The translations under genes were made by a program, and so were the position numbers. Below the pieces are notes generated by a model. The model saw nothing but the letters and a program-made list of their open reading frames with translations, did no database searches and was not told where the DNA came from. Shown in pieces: positions 10,594 to 20,283 of a DNA stretch of 64,000 nt. How positions within the stretch are numbered: position 1 is the first letter of the stretch; the number at the start of each line of letters is the position of its first letter. The stretch covers positions 1 to 64,000 of the forward strand of contig KV423928.1 of assembly GCA_001632435.1 (NCBI GenBank), written 5' to 3'. The stretch comes from Calocera cornea HHB12733. Its lineage: Eukaryota > Basidiomycota > Dacrymycetes > Dacrymycetales > Dacrymycetaceae.

Positions 10594-12286
10594 TCAGACA
10601 GTGATATTGGGCAGTGAGGCGCTGCGGCCAGCACCCCGCTTCCCGCTCAGGGAGAGTGCCTCCGCCTGCTCCTGCTCCAGTTTCTTGCCCTTGAGCGCTG
10701 CACCACAGCAGAACCACGCGACATTGACGACGCGCCAGAAAGAGGGGTCGACGACGCCGAGGTGCACCGCGTCCTGGTGCAGGTGGTGGATGGCCAGCAG
10801 GCGGCGGGCGATCTGGGGGAAGGTGAACTTGACGCAGAGAAGCCGAACGTAGAATCGGCAGCGATGGTAGTTGTTCTCGAACGTGCGCTCGTTGTTCGTG
10901 GGCCTCATCGGCGAGATAAGCTGTTGGAAGAAATAGGTGAGGTTGCGGTGGTAGAAGTAGTCATCGAGCAGGCCGAAGCAGTGGTTGGCCGGCACGTGGA
11001 GGACGACGATGGGAAGCGTCACGCTATAGGAGCCGTCTTCCTCCTGGACGCGCTTGGGGTGCGAAGGCGGGAAAAGGCCGGCCCTCAGGCCGACGCATTG
11101 GGCGAGGTAGACCATATCGTGCACCGGCACGTAAGTGAAGGTCTTATCGTTGCCCACGCCGGTAGTGAGGACCAGCACATGGGTGGGAGACTCGAAGTTC
11201 GGAGAGTCGGAGAGAACCTTGCACTTGACCTCTTTCGCACTCGGGTCCACTCTCGGCAGCTGGATGTTGCAGCGAGACGCGTTCCAAGTGCGCGAGTGAG
11301 TGAAGACAAGGTTGCCAATGTCGTTGATGGTCTTGCCCTCGACAAGGTCAGAGCGGCCCTTGCGCCTGAACGTGTCGAGATCGATGGGCCTGTAACGAGG
11401 CCCGGGAAGGTTGAACGTCAGGGTATCGAGGCGGCTATAAAGGTCCTGCAGAACCCAATCGGTGCGGGCCGTTTTGTTCGCAGGCAGGCCGTCGCGTGGA
11501 TTGTAGGGAGCGAGTGCCTTGCCCTTAGGAGTGCCCTCTTGGACATCATGTGCGAGTATGACAGCCGAAGCTTCTTGTCGCGTCGGTGTCTGAGGGCTAT
11601 CATGAGGAGAAGAGCTGTCGATGGAGGCAGGGGTGATCGGCATGGCCGACGCCTGCTTCACCCTCAACGGCGTGGCGTGGCGTGGCGTGCTGCCGACAGT
11701 CGGCTGGATTAAGATAGTAAGGATGCATGTAGGTGCCATAGAAAGATCAGGCGTACCGTAGGAGATATGGGACGGGGCGATAGGGTCTGCTCACTGCTTT
11801 GAGGGCTATCATCGGCAGAAGGGATGTCGGTAGAGGCAGGGGTGATCGGCACGACCCACTCCTGCACCTCCCTCAATGGCGTCGCGTAGCGACTGCTGTT
11901 ACCGGCAGTCGGCTAGAGAAGATAGTAAGAATGCATGTAGGTACCATAAAGAAGAGCAGGCGTACCGCAGGAGACATGGGACAGGGTAATAAGGTCTGCT
12001 CACTGCTGTGGTACTTGGTCGGCATCGACGCTCTCCTCGCAGCGTCCTTGCCGAATTCAAAAGGTGTCATCTTGGAAGCGATGTGCTCTGCATCGGAGCG
12101 AGGCGCGATAGTGGTCTGTGGGAAGTCGGTCTTGCCAATGACAGCGAGCTTTGGAGATACACGCGGCGACGAGGTGCGCTTTCTGGGTGGTGGTGTGGAG
12201 CCGCGTACCATCGTGGTAGCGCGTGAGGTAGTTGGCGACGGCGACTTGCTCGGCCTTGGGCTGGTACTGGGAGCCTTGGGAGACAT
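10594..12286 (-). CDS. Unknown protein with a duplicated exon; weak resemblance to Clp1-like proteins
   Basis: Reconstructed exons 12286-11966, 11912-11757, 11703-10594; 528 aa; both introns are 53 nt and phase 0. The N-terminal half is Ser/Pro/Thr-rich and disordered. The C-terminal ~290 residues look folded, with segments such as FTYVPVHDMVYLAQC, TLPIVVLHVPANHCFG and a Tyr/Phe-rich YFYHRNLTYFF. This layout faintly recalls basidiomycete Clp1-like (clampless) proteins of sexual development. That is an impression from memory, not a demonstrated homology. Exon 2 plus its intron is a tandem duplication of the exon 1 end / exon 3 start region, so the 52-residue exon 2 repeats both neighbouring sequences. 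No catalytic motif is recognisable. Confidence 0.6.
11599..12016. repeat. 209-bp tandem duplication (exon + intron) inside the unknown gene
   Basis: Two adjacent, diverged copies of about 209 bp. The period is exact at both splice boundaries: donors at 11965 and 11756, acceptors at 11913 and 11704, each 209 apart. The unit is 156 bp of exon and 53 bp of intron. Both copies encode SSEQTLxPxPxSPx before the intron and PTxGxxxRxATPLR after it. Outer limits are approximate. Confidence 0.85.
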
Positions 12287-12590
12287 TTCGTTCGTGATAA
12301 AAGGGCGCTGGGACAAAGCGGTGGTGAGTGTCGGTGGAGGGGAGAGAGAGAAGGACGAGGGGGGAGAAGTGAGAGGGCTGGAGAAGGGGCCATTTGGGAC
12401 CGATGCTGGCTATATGCTGCACTGCTGGCGTCAGCGTCGGCGTCGGGTCGCGTCGATGGACCGTCGAAGCTGATGAGGGGGCGACACCGGTTGGGTCGTC
12501 GTCGTCGGGACGGGAGAATGGCACAGCAGTCGGAGCCGACAGAGCACTTGTCCGAAACTTGTTGGGCGGTTGGTGTCAGTCCCCTGCTCG

Positions 12591-12740
12591 GGACTTGTCC
12601 AAGCTCCTGGGCTCCTTCGGATGCAATTTGAGGGAGCAATAGGCGGACTTGTCCAAGCTCCCGGGCTCCTTCGGATGCAATCCGAGGGCGGGACTAGTCC
12701 AAGCTCCCGGGCTCCTTCGGGCGCAATTCGATGCGCGACC
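12591..12740. repeat. Three-copy degenerate tandem repeat
   Basis: Copies start with GGACT(T/A)GTCC at 12591, 12645 and 12691, so spacing is 54 then 46 bp. Each continues AAGCTCC(T/C)GGGCTCCTTCGG and then an (A/G)(T/C)GCAATT-like tail. Spacing and sequence drift rule out a CRISPR array. Confidence 0.8.
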
Positions 12741-13694
12741 GGTGTCCATCCACCAGTTTCTCGAAAAGGATGCTGTGCAGGACACAACGCCAAAGGCCTC
12801 CATTCGGAAGGTGTCCGTAGCGGGTGGGTCGAGTGTCGACCACCAATCCCGCCATCCGTCTCGCGTGGCAACAGAAGGAAAGACAAAAGAGAGGGGGAAG
12901 AGACGTCGCACTCACAGCATCATCACGGCGTGCTCGTCCAGGCTCAAAGTTTGGAGTCAAGGTCGCGTCGTAAGCAGCGTCGGTTCCTCCAAGTGGTTGA
13001 CCCCATGCATATGGCACCTTGGACTGCTCGCTCTCGTAACACAAGGAGTATTGCGGCGCTTGGGCAGTATCGGCAACACAGTAGCAGTTTGGCTCGCCGA
13101 GTAGGCACGACCAGATGGTATGTCTGCGTCCATCAGCATTCTTCGTTATGATTTCGGGTGGTCGGGGAGGTTCCTGCACCACAGATAGGCGATATCGATG
13201 CTTGGAGACGATCTTGCAGCGGCTGCGTCTGCGAGTATTCCGTCGAGAAGGGTGAAAGAAGCGATGCAACTTGTCGAAAGGCATCGAAGGTCGGCACATC
13301 GCGGGGTTGACTGTGCATTCCAATCGGCCGTGCGCTTCGGTTATATACAACCCCGCACAACAAAGCCCCTCGTGCCCTCGAATGAATTCGATCAGAGCAT
13401 ACCACAGGCGGTATCAATCAGCATGAATCAGCATGGCGGCGAACGACAAGTGTTGGTAGTAGCATCGGTTCACACATCATCAGCCTCCGGACTCCCGAGT
13501 TTGAATGACTCGGAGACCTCGTTGTGAGGCGAGTCCACTCATCCTCCAGAATCGCCGCTCAAGAGACGCAGCTGCATCAGACAGTAATGCATATACACCA
13601 GAACAGGCAAATGGCTGATGCCGAGGGCCTTGTAAGGCAGTGATGGCGGGACAGAAGAGAGGATGTGGTTGCCTGTGCCGGTGGTGCCGACGCG

Positions 13695-13727
13695 TCACTT
13701 TGGGCCCATCCGACGGGCCCAAAGTGA
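13695..13727. repeat. Perfect 13-bp inverted repeat (hairpin)
   Basis: TCACTTTGGGCCC at 13695-13707 is mirrored as GGGCCCAAAGTGA at 13715-13727, with a 7-base loop. The stem is GC-rich, in the middle of a gene-poor stretch, with no T-run beside it. It could be a transposon-end remnant or a chance hairpin. Confidence 0.6.
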
Positions 13728-14546
13728 AGCGTGCGAACTATGGTGGAAGAGGAAAGGGACTGTCATTGTCATTACGTTGATCACCTCGTGGCGCGAGCTA
13801 CTTTTCGGGGCCAATGCGGCCTCACCCTAGGTCTTGGAAGGAAGGTCGTCGTTCCCCCTATGTATCCCTTCCATTGCAAAATGACATTCCAAGTGTTTGA
13901 ACACGCGTGCCACACCCGAGACAAAGTGATGTATCGTGTTATACCAAGACGACGTTGGCAGTAATTAATGAGTGGACAGGCTGCTTCTTCAACGGTAGTC
14001 GACAAATCGGGTCTCTCATTGAGTCAAATCTGCAACCCAATCTTATCGATGACAGCTCGAAAACCCCACGACCGCGTGCTCCATTGCCTCTAAGGTGGGC
14101 ATTGTATGGAGACGCGAAGGCCCTCGTCCCTGCGGCGGGACCCGTTTTAGAGCTCCGGCATACAACTTACTTGGATTTGCGTAGTGCATGTCCGGAAGTT
14201 TTCCGGAAGAGGCTGTAACACGTTGAGGCGGCGTTACGCCGGCGCAGGTCAGCAGCCCCAAGGGGCGGAAGCAAGGTTGAAGCCTGGCCCGCCCGGCTGT
14301 CACCTTCATTCGTCGGAGTATCCCAGGCGCTTGGAACCACGTGTCTCCTCTCTGGAAACCGAATTACCCGAAGTGGATCCTCCGAAAGTCATGTTTCCCA
14401 ACTCGGTCACACTGGCACATGACTGACGCGCCAAACACAAATATTATACATCGGAATCGGAAGATACGATGGAACGGACGTATAAGCCTATCAATACAGC
14501 GTGGATGTAGACAGGAAAAGACGTGTTATAGTGGGTCGAAATACGA

Positions 14547-17171
14547 TCACCTTTCCCCATTCTGTTTATCTTTGGAATCGAAGTCTAGTCTCATGATAAG
14601 GTAATCCAATTTGTCCCTCAGATGGGCGATCTGCGCAAGAATCGATTCTTCGCTCGACTAGAGAGAATATCGCTCACAATCAGAGTGATGTCCCTTTCCC
14701 AAGAATAGAGAACATACTTGTGTTATGTTGGGGAAGGCTGCCACAATCTCCTCGAAGGGGATAGTCGAGATATTACCCTGTGGATCATCACAGGGAGGAT
14801 CACGAGCCTCATCAATATCGTCTTCCGGCTGCTCGATACTATTGAAGAGGGATCGGATCAGATTGCTCTTCCTCGTGTTCAAGTGCGATTCATGCAAGGC
14901 TATGACGGAAAGCGGGATGAAGAAGAGGACTGTCATGACCACGCGGTTTATCTATGGCATCGGTTATTGACCGTCCTTCCGGTGCAGGCGGAATGGCATA
15001 CTTTCGTAAAGACATCGCGCGAAAGAACCGGTCTGACGGAATTAGTTACGGTAGGTAATGTCATCTGCGCCAACTCACTGCCAGGGGATGATAAGGAACG
15101 TCTCGATCAAATTGAAGGGTGCTGGATAGACGAAGTTGTCAGGAGCTCGGATCATATCGATCGTTTTGTGAGCGAAGAAAGTTAGAAACTCGGCTTCCGC
15201 ATGGTCGGTCACCTATTTGGGACATGAGCGAGGCCCAACAGTTGTATAGCACCGAGAACTCACCTCCGCGTACGCCGATGAAAAGAGCGAAATGAGGATA
15301 TTGAGCAGTATTATGCTTGTAATGACGTTCCATGAATAAAACAGAAACAACCCGAACGAGCTATAACCGCGTGGTGTCAACCTCAATGTGGAAGAGGACA
15401 GGACGCCACGCACCTCGAGCCGGCAACAGACATGGTGAAATCCGGAGCCCTGGAGCTAGTTCATTTATATCCAGAAAACGTGTTACATACCACTCACTGT
15501 AATAGAGCTTGAAGCAGCAGATTGATGATGTCCCAGCTAGTCTGATCATTCGCACCGTCTGCCGCGTCCAATGCGAACATCGCCTGTATGAAGCCGACTG
15601 CAATAATCGCAAGTAGCTGTTGAATTGATCAGATCAGATTTAGCCTGCATCGAGACAGAAACAACTTACAGCGAAGAAGATTCCAGACTCTTTTAGCATT
15701 CGCGAGACACATATCTGCATTGTACCGATGTACTTGAAGCCGTCTACAACGGTGAGAAGCTCTAGTAGGACTAGGTTCAGAAGCAGGGCACAGATTTTGT
15801 CGAATAGGCCTCACTCATCCTAGAAGAAGCCACTTAGTTCATTTCCTTTTGAGGAGTTTGAATTTCCTCACCAGATCAATGGCGCAACACAACTGAGAAT
15901 TTGAAAGCTTCGCAGGTGGTAATGCAGGCTGACTTGTTGATCTGGACTTGCAATGCCGGCGACACGGTAGGTGAAAGCAGAGATGAGGAGCGCATCCGTG
16001 ATGAGGGATACGCACACCCAGAAGCTGAAAGCGGCTTTCCAGGTGTAGTAGCGCACATTTTGATAGGTCTGTGATGCCGATTAGCAGTCATCTAGCAAGA
16101 GGGTTGGACAACATACCTTCGTTATCTCCTCCAGGGTATATGCAACAGCCTGGGTGTACAACATAATCTCCCAAATGTCGAACTGATGCTTTGGATCCAG
16201 CCGATCTAAGGGCTGCTTGACCGCTTGGGTAAAGTCGACCAAGAACAGTATCCAGAAGCACACTCGCAGCCAGTTCTGATAGGAAGGTACAGACAGCCGG
16301 TCTGGGTCGAGGGCTTGCCACCAGGAACGATTGTTGGGAGGGGCGTACGGAACATCTAGATGACGGGTAAGATACGAGTAGGTGTTTCAAGGAGGAGCAT
16401 TTGCATTCGATGTCAAACTCGCTATTGTTCTTCTGAACCCAGTCTCCATTCCAAAGGCTTTGTACCACTGACAAATGTTTAGGCTGGGGATATGTGGTAC
16501 ACGCAAACCACTCACCATGCTGGGCTTCTGTTGAAGACAGAAATATAGTGCTAGTTGTAGGTTAGTCTGGATCTCTGCCGATGTCTTAAGTGGAAGGCTC
16601 ACCAGTGCTGGTCAATGGCGGTCTCCAAAGCGGAAACTGCCGAGCTCTCGTCTCCGTCCCACGTCTTATACCGGAATCTTTTCGACATGACATGGTTCAA
16701 GCGTTCCGGGGAGACGACATGTACGAGCTTTCTGGCGAGGACTTCACATGCAATAGCTACATATAGGACGTCAACGTCAACGAACATCTACAGTAGTAGT
16801 CGGTGGACGAACCTCGCGCCATGTTCTCATCGTAGTCGGCAGCATTCCTCTGGGCCTCTTCTTCAAAAGTACGCCTCGCCCGGAGCAGGCAAAATGGTAA
16901 GGCCTCTTGAAAATCACCAGCAGCCTTCCCAAACGCATTGATGACGGCTGGAGTGATAATGCGAGAGGTGGAGTCGATCAGGCTGCTCTCTTCAATTTCA
17001 ATAGGGATGAGGTCAAGGACCATCGCCCGGAGACGTTTGACTATGCCTATCAGTCTGTTAGAATGTGGAAAACGGCTCAAGCAGGAACATACGCGACACA
17101 GTCAATGCTGACGGGTTTGAAGCCGGGAATTCGATGAGCGCGGCGCGCTCCTCATAGTCTCCGTCTGCCAT
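14547..17171 (-). CDS. YVC1: Vacuolar TRP-type cation channel YVC1
   Basis: Reconstructed as 16 exons: 17171-17093, 17046-16813, 16756-16603, 16550-16516, 16467-16405, 16355-16117, 16068-15872, 15819-15815, 15761-15670, 15616-15498, 15449-15414, 15360-15264, 15212-15079, 15032-15002, 14951-14718, 14657-14547; 619 aa. It has the fungal Yvc1 layout: a cytosolic N-terminal helical domain (LRAMVLDLIPIEIEES, ITPAVINAFGKAAGDF), hydrophobic segments from about residue 220 on, and a pore-end S6-like segment (FYSWNVITSIILLNILISLF). A last hydrophobic segment (MTVLFFIPLSVIALHES) and an acidic C-terminus with a coiled-coil-like end follow. Known: Yvc1 releases Ca2+ from the vacuole and is stimulated by PI(3,5)P2. 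Oddities: a 5-nt microexon (15815-15819) and one GC-AG intron (16356-16404). It is divergent from ARPC3. Confidence 0.9.
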
Positions 17172-17501
17172 GCTCGTTCAAGAATCCCAATGACTTGAGT
17201 AGCAGGATTCTTTGATCTTGACTTGGGAGAAGCTCGTCCTTGTCCAAGGTATAGGCCGACCTCTCGTCACACGCTGAATGTCGTCGCTCGGAGAACAATG
17301 TGACGACACTGCCAGTCTCTCGCCCGCCCAACCGCGTTCTCAGCGGCGCGCGCTCGGCTTCACCGACGACGTCAGGGACTTCTTGGCCCACGCGATCGTC
17401 CTGCGTGCTGCGCCACTGGTGCACAGGTGCACTTGACCCCCGTGCACATCCATCCATCGTCTCCGTCCGAAGCGTCGTCACGAATAATTAGAAACCCAAA
17501 C
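17172..17501. promoter_or_regulatory. Shared divergent promoter, YVC1 / ARPC3
   Basis: 330 bp separate the two start codons. No coding frame is convincing here, so both promoters must lie within it or overlap. Confidence 0.6.
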
Positions 17502-18209
17502 ATGCCGGTACGCATACAATGAGTGCAACAACCTATTACGAATGAATCTGAGCCGGTCTTGTAGGCATATCATTCCGCCTTCAATGAAGAGCCGGACGTG
17601 CGGACAATCGGCAATACCGCGGTCCTCCCCATCAAGACAAGAATACGTGGCCCTGCTCCTATTGTCGGTATGTTACGACAACATAACCCCACTGGCTTCG
17701 TACTGATTTGACCCCATTTTAGCTGACACTAACGAACCCGATGTCATCGACGAGACGCTCGACCTCTTCCGGGCAAACTCGCTCTTCCGCAACTTCGAGA
17801 TCAAAGGCCCCGCAGACCGCCTGCTCATCATCCTCATCCTCTACATCTCTGACTGCCTCGCCAAGATCCAGGCGTCTCGTACTCCGCCCAACCAGAACGA
17901 GGCGGGAAAGATGCTCAACACTTTTGCCGTGGACAACTTCGCCCTGCCGGGTGATGCAGGCTTCCCGCTGAATGCGCACTATCAGGCGCCTCCGAGCCGG
18001 GTCGACGCAGGTCAGCAATCTGCTTGCTTTGTATTATAGTATGCTGATTGTGTGGTACAGACCAGCTGCGATCGTACCTTGTACAAGTGCGACAGGAACT
18101 GTCGGCTCGTCTCGTGGAGAGGCTGTATGCGGACGGCACCGGCAAGCCGAGCAAGTGGTGGATGTGCTTCACGAAGAGGCGCTTCATGAACCGCAGCCTG
18201 AGCACGTAA
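17502..18209 (+). CDS. ARPC3: Arp2/3 complex subunit 3 (p21-Arc)
   Basis: Reconstructed exons 17502-17507, 17565-17667, 17723-18010, 18061-18209; 181 aa, the usual size for ARPC3. The first coding exon holds only Met-Pro. Family blocks are plain: MPAYHSAFNE, ETLDLFRANSLFRNFEIKG, LLIILILYISDCLAKIQ and the C-terminal PSKWWMCFTKRRFMNRSL. The protein links Arp3 to the rest of the Arp2/3 complex, which nucleates branched actin for endocytic patches. It converges with eIF3f downstream (215 bp between stop codons). Confidence 0.96.
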
Positions 18210-18424
18210 CCCATGGGCACGGCGTGGCTTGTTACCGTGGAAAGAGAGGGCGTCCACGGCGCGGATGTCGCCTTTATTGTAGCTTTTACAGAATTGAATG
18301 GTGCGGTTTCATCACATCATTGAGGGCCATTGGGGACATTGCGAGGGGTATGAACATTAAGTGGGCGCATAGATGCCATCACCGATGCCACCTCCCATCG
18401 ACAACCGCGTACAATACAGCACTA

Positions 18425-19480
18425 TTACGTGACGAGAGCGAGGCGGGACGACACCTCGACCTGACTCCTGACCAAGCTCGCAAGGTACGACACCATGATC
18501 GTGTCCTGCAGCTGGCTGCCTATGAGCGCCTCTGCGCCCTTGCGGCCCAGAGCTGGCCCCTCCGCGCTCAGCGTGTCGAGCAGGTACCGCCCGACGGCAG
18601 GATCGCCCTTCCGCTCGCCCTTTAGTACTGCCTGGACGTAGGAGAGCACACGGTCGAGCATCCCCACGACGTCCGTGACGGCCTTTTCGAGCTCCTCCAT
18701 CTCCCGCTCAGGGTGTGCGAGATGTGTCGAGGATGAAGCAGCGTTAGAAAGGAGATCCACTAGCGTGGTGTCAGCATCATGCGTCATGAAAAGACCGCAA
18801 ATACGCACAGCCGCCCTTCTCTACATTGGTATACCTCAGCGTGCACGGCACAGGGGTAAACACGCAGTTCTCGAGTTTTGGGGTGACACCAACAGGCGCA
18901 CTGAGGTATGTCTTCACACCAAGTTGACCGTCCGTGGCGTCAGTGTCTAGTGAGAGATGAATGGCAGGGTGCGGCGCGGTCTCGTGTTGATAGAACCCTT
19001 GGATGAGCGCAGAGTTGTTGTTCAGGTTGCCGCCGGTGGAGTACCTGTCATTGGGTCAGAGCGGTAATCTCGGGGGTAAGAGGAGATTTGTACCATCCGA
19101 CGATGACCTCCCTTGGGTTGATCCTCTGGTGGAGCTCCAGCATCGTCCGGTGGTAGTCCATGTCCACGGCGACCCTCTCAGCAGTCTCCGCATGGAGCAC
19201 TGCAAACGCGCTCTTCACCTCGACCTCTCCATCTTGTCGCGAGCCCAGTAGAGTTCCGATGACTCTGTCCTGCTTCTCGTCTCTCCGCAGATAATGGTCG
19301 AGAATCGAAAAGAGGGCGATGGGATGGACAGTAACTGACGTGACAGGCGACGGACGGCTACATCGAATTGGTCAGGAACAACTTGGGGTTAAGTAACCAT
19401 GACACGCACTTTGCAAAAGGGGCGCTTGTTGCCGTCGGGGGCTGCAGGAAGACGGCCTGGGATGGCCGACCGAGTGACAT
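18425..19480 (-). CDS. Translation initiation factor eIF3 subunit F
   Basis: Reconstructed exons 19480-19411 region (19480-19410), 19357-19094, 19044-18809, 18759-18425; 301 aa. The MPN domain starts with [18 protein letters not shown] and continues with [20 protein letters not shown] and [18 protein letters not shown]. The C-terminal helices [20 protein letters not shown] match eIF3f. As expected for eIF3f, the JAMM metalloprotease motif is not intact, so it is a structural MPN subunit of the eIF3 core. It lies head-to-head with TOM7, with 165 bp between start codons. Confidence 0.93.
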
Positions 19481-19645
19481 TTTCGATGATGTTAGTACAG
19501 GCACCTGTAGGGCCTCTCACACTTTTGTGCAGGCGGTCACCGCGTTCTCGGATACAAAATTTCATTTGACCCATATTTTGACTCCGCTATTCAAGGGCAC
19601 ACGAATCCTGGCCGGCGCTCCTCCTTTGCGCACCGACTCCCAACC
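19481..19645. promoter_or_regulatory. Shared divergent promoter, eIF3f / TOM7
   Basis: Only 165 bp separate the two ATGs, so the 5' UTRs and both core promoters must fit or overlap here. Confidence 0.65.
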
Positions 19646-19957
19646 ATGGTTTCCGAAGAGACACAAGTGCGCATATACCCGTCGTGAACGTCTAGAAATC
19701 TGCTGACTGTCTTAAAGGAGCGTATCCAGACCGTCGTGGAGGTGTCCAAGGTACGTGATTTCTGTCGTTCGCACATGCCGCGGGACTGACCGGCACCCAA
19801 GACCGTACTCTACTACGCCTGGATCCCCGTCATCATCTACATCGGCTACACGCGTAGCAACCCCCATCCGTCACTGATTCAGTGCGTCCAACCTTTGCCC
19901 ATCGCATCCGGGACCTTCACTGACAGTATGAACAGGCTGGTCAGCCCATTAGCATGA
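19646..19957 (+). CDS. TOM7: TOM complex subunit Tom7
   Basis: Small gene of 51 codons spread over four exons: 19646-19666, 19718-19750, 19802-19881, 19936-19957. The protein begins MVSEETQERIQTVVEVSK, followed by the single membrane segment TVLYYAWIPVIIYIGYTRSN and the conserved ending PSLIQLVSPLA. Tom7 is a small tail-anchored modulator of the mitochondrial outer-membrane translocase. All three introns are about 50 nt and all junctions keep phase. Confidence 0.95.
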
Positions 19958-20283
19958 GCTGCCGACTACTGCACTCGCACTCGCTCGATCGCGCTCACGA
20001 GATGTGATATGCTATGTTTGTCGCCGTCATCGGAGCCTGTATGCATATGATCTGTGAGTCTCCCTTTGACGGTCTCTCTCTTGCAAGATTATTCTTGTGG
20101 TGTGCCATCCTGGCACCTGAACATCCGGGCCTCGGCCCGAGTTTCGTCGTGCTGCAGTAACCGCTCTCGGGCAGGTTTGCGTGTGTGGCGGTTGTGAAGT
20201 CACTTCAAGGCCAGATATGACCCTTTCCCTTTCTCCTTAAGAATGCGAACAAATGCTGATTACATCGCCGTCAGATAGACGAA
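19958..20283. other. Convergent intergenic space
   Basis: 326 bp between the stop codons of TOM7 and the RNF220-like gene. It should hold both 3' UTRs. No other structure seen. Confidence 0.5.

Larger units (their letters stand above)
12287..14546. other. Gene-poor interval with small repeats
   Basis: Open frames here overlap repeats, lack start contexts and resemble nothing. The interval contains a three-copy tandem repeat (12591-12740) and a perfect 13-bp hairpin (13695-13727). It is upstream of the unknown duplicated-exon gene and downstream of YVC1. I see no supported gene. Confidence 0.55.

Noticed and set aside
12591..12740. CRISPR-like array
   Set aside because: Only three diverged copies, unequal spacing, no true spacers, and the genome is eukaryotic.
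12431..13350. Overlapping open frames on both strands over the tandem repeat
   Set aside because: Translations are repeats of SLDKS/SPGAWTS type from the repeat unit, without splice partners or family resemblance.
15230..15290. Reading straight through YVC1 introns to shorten the model
   Set aside because: Stops or frameshifts follow at once, and the spliced sequence restores the conserved channel motifs.
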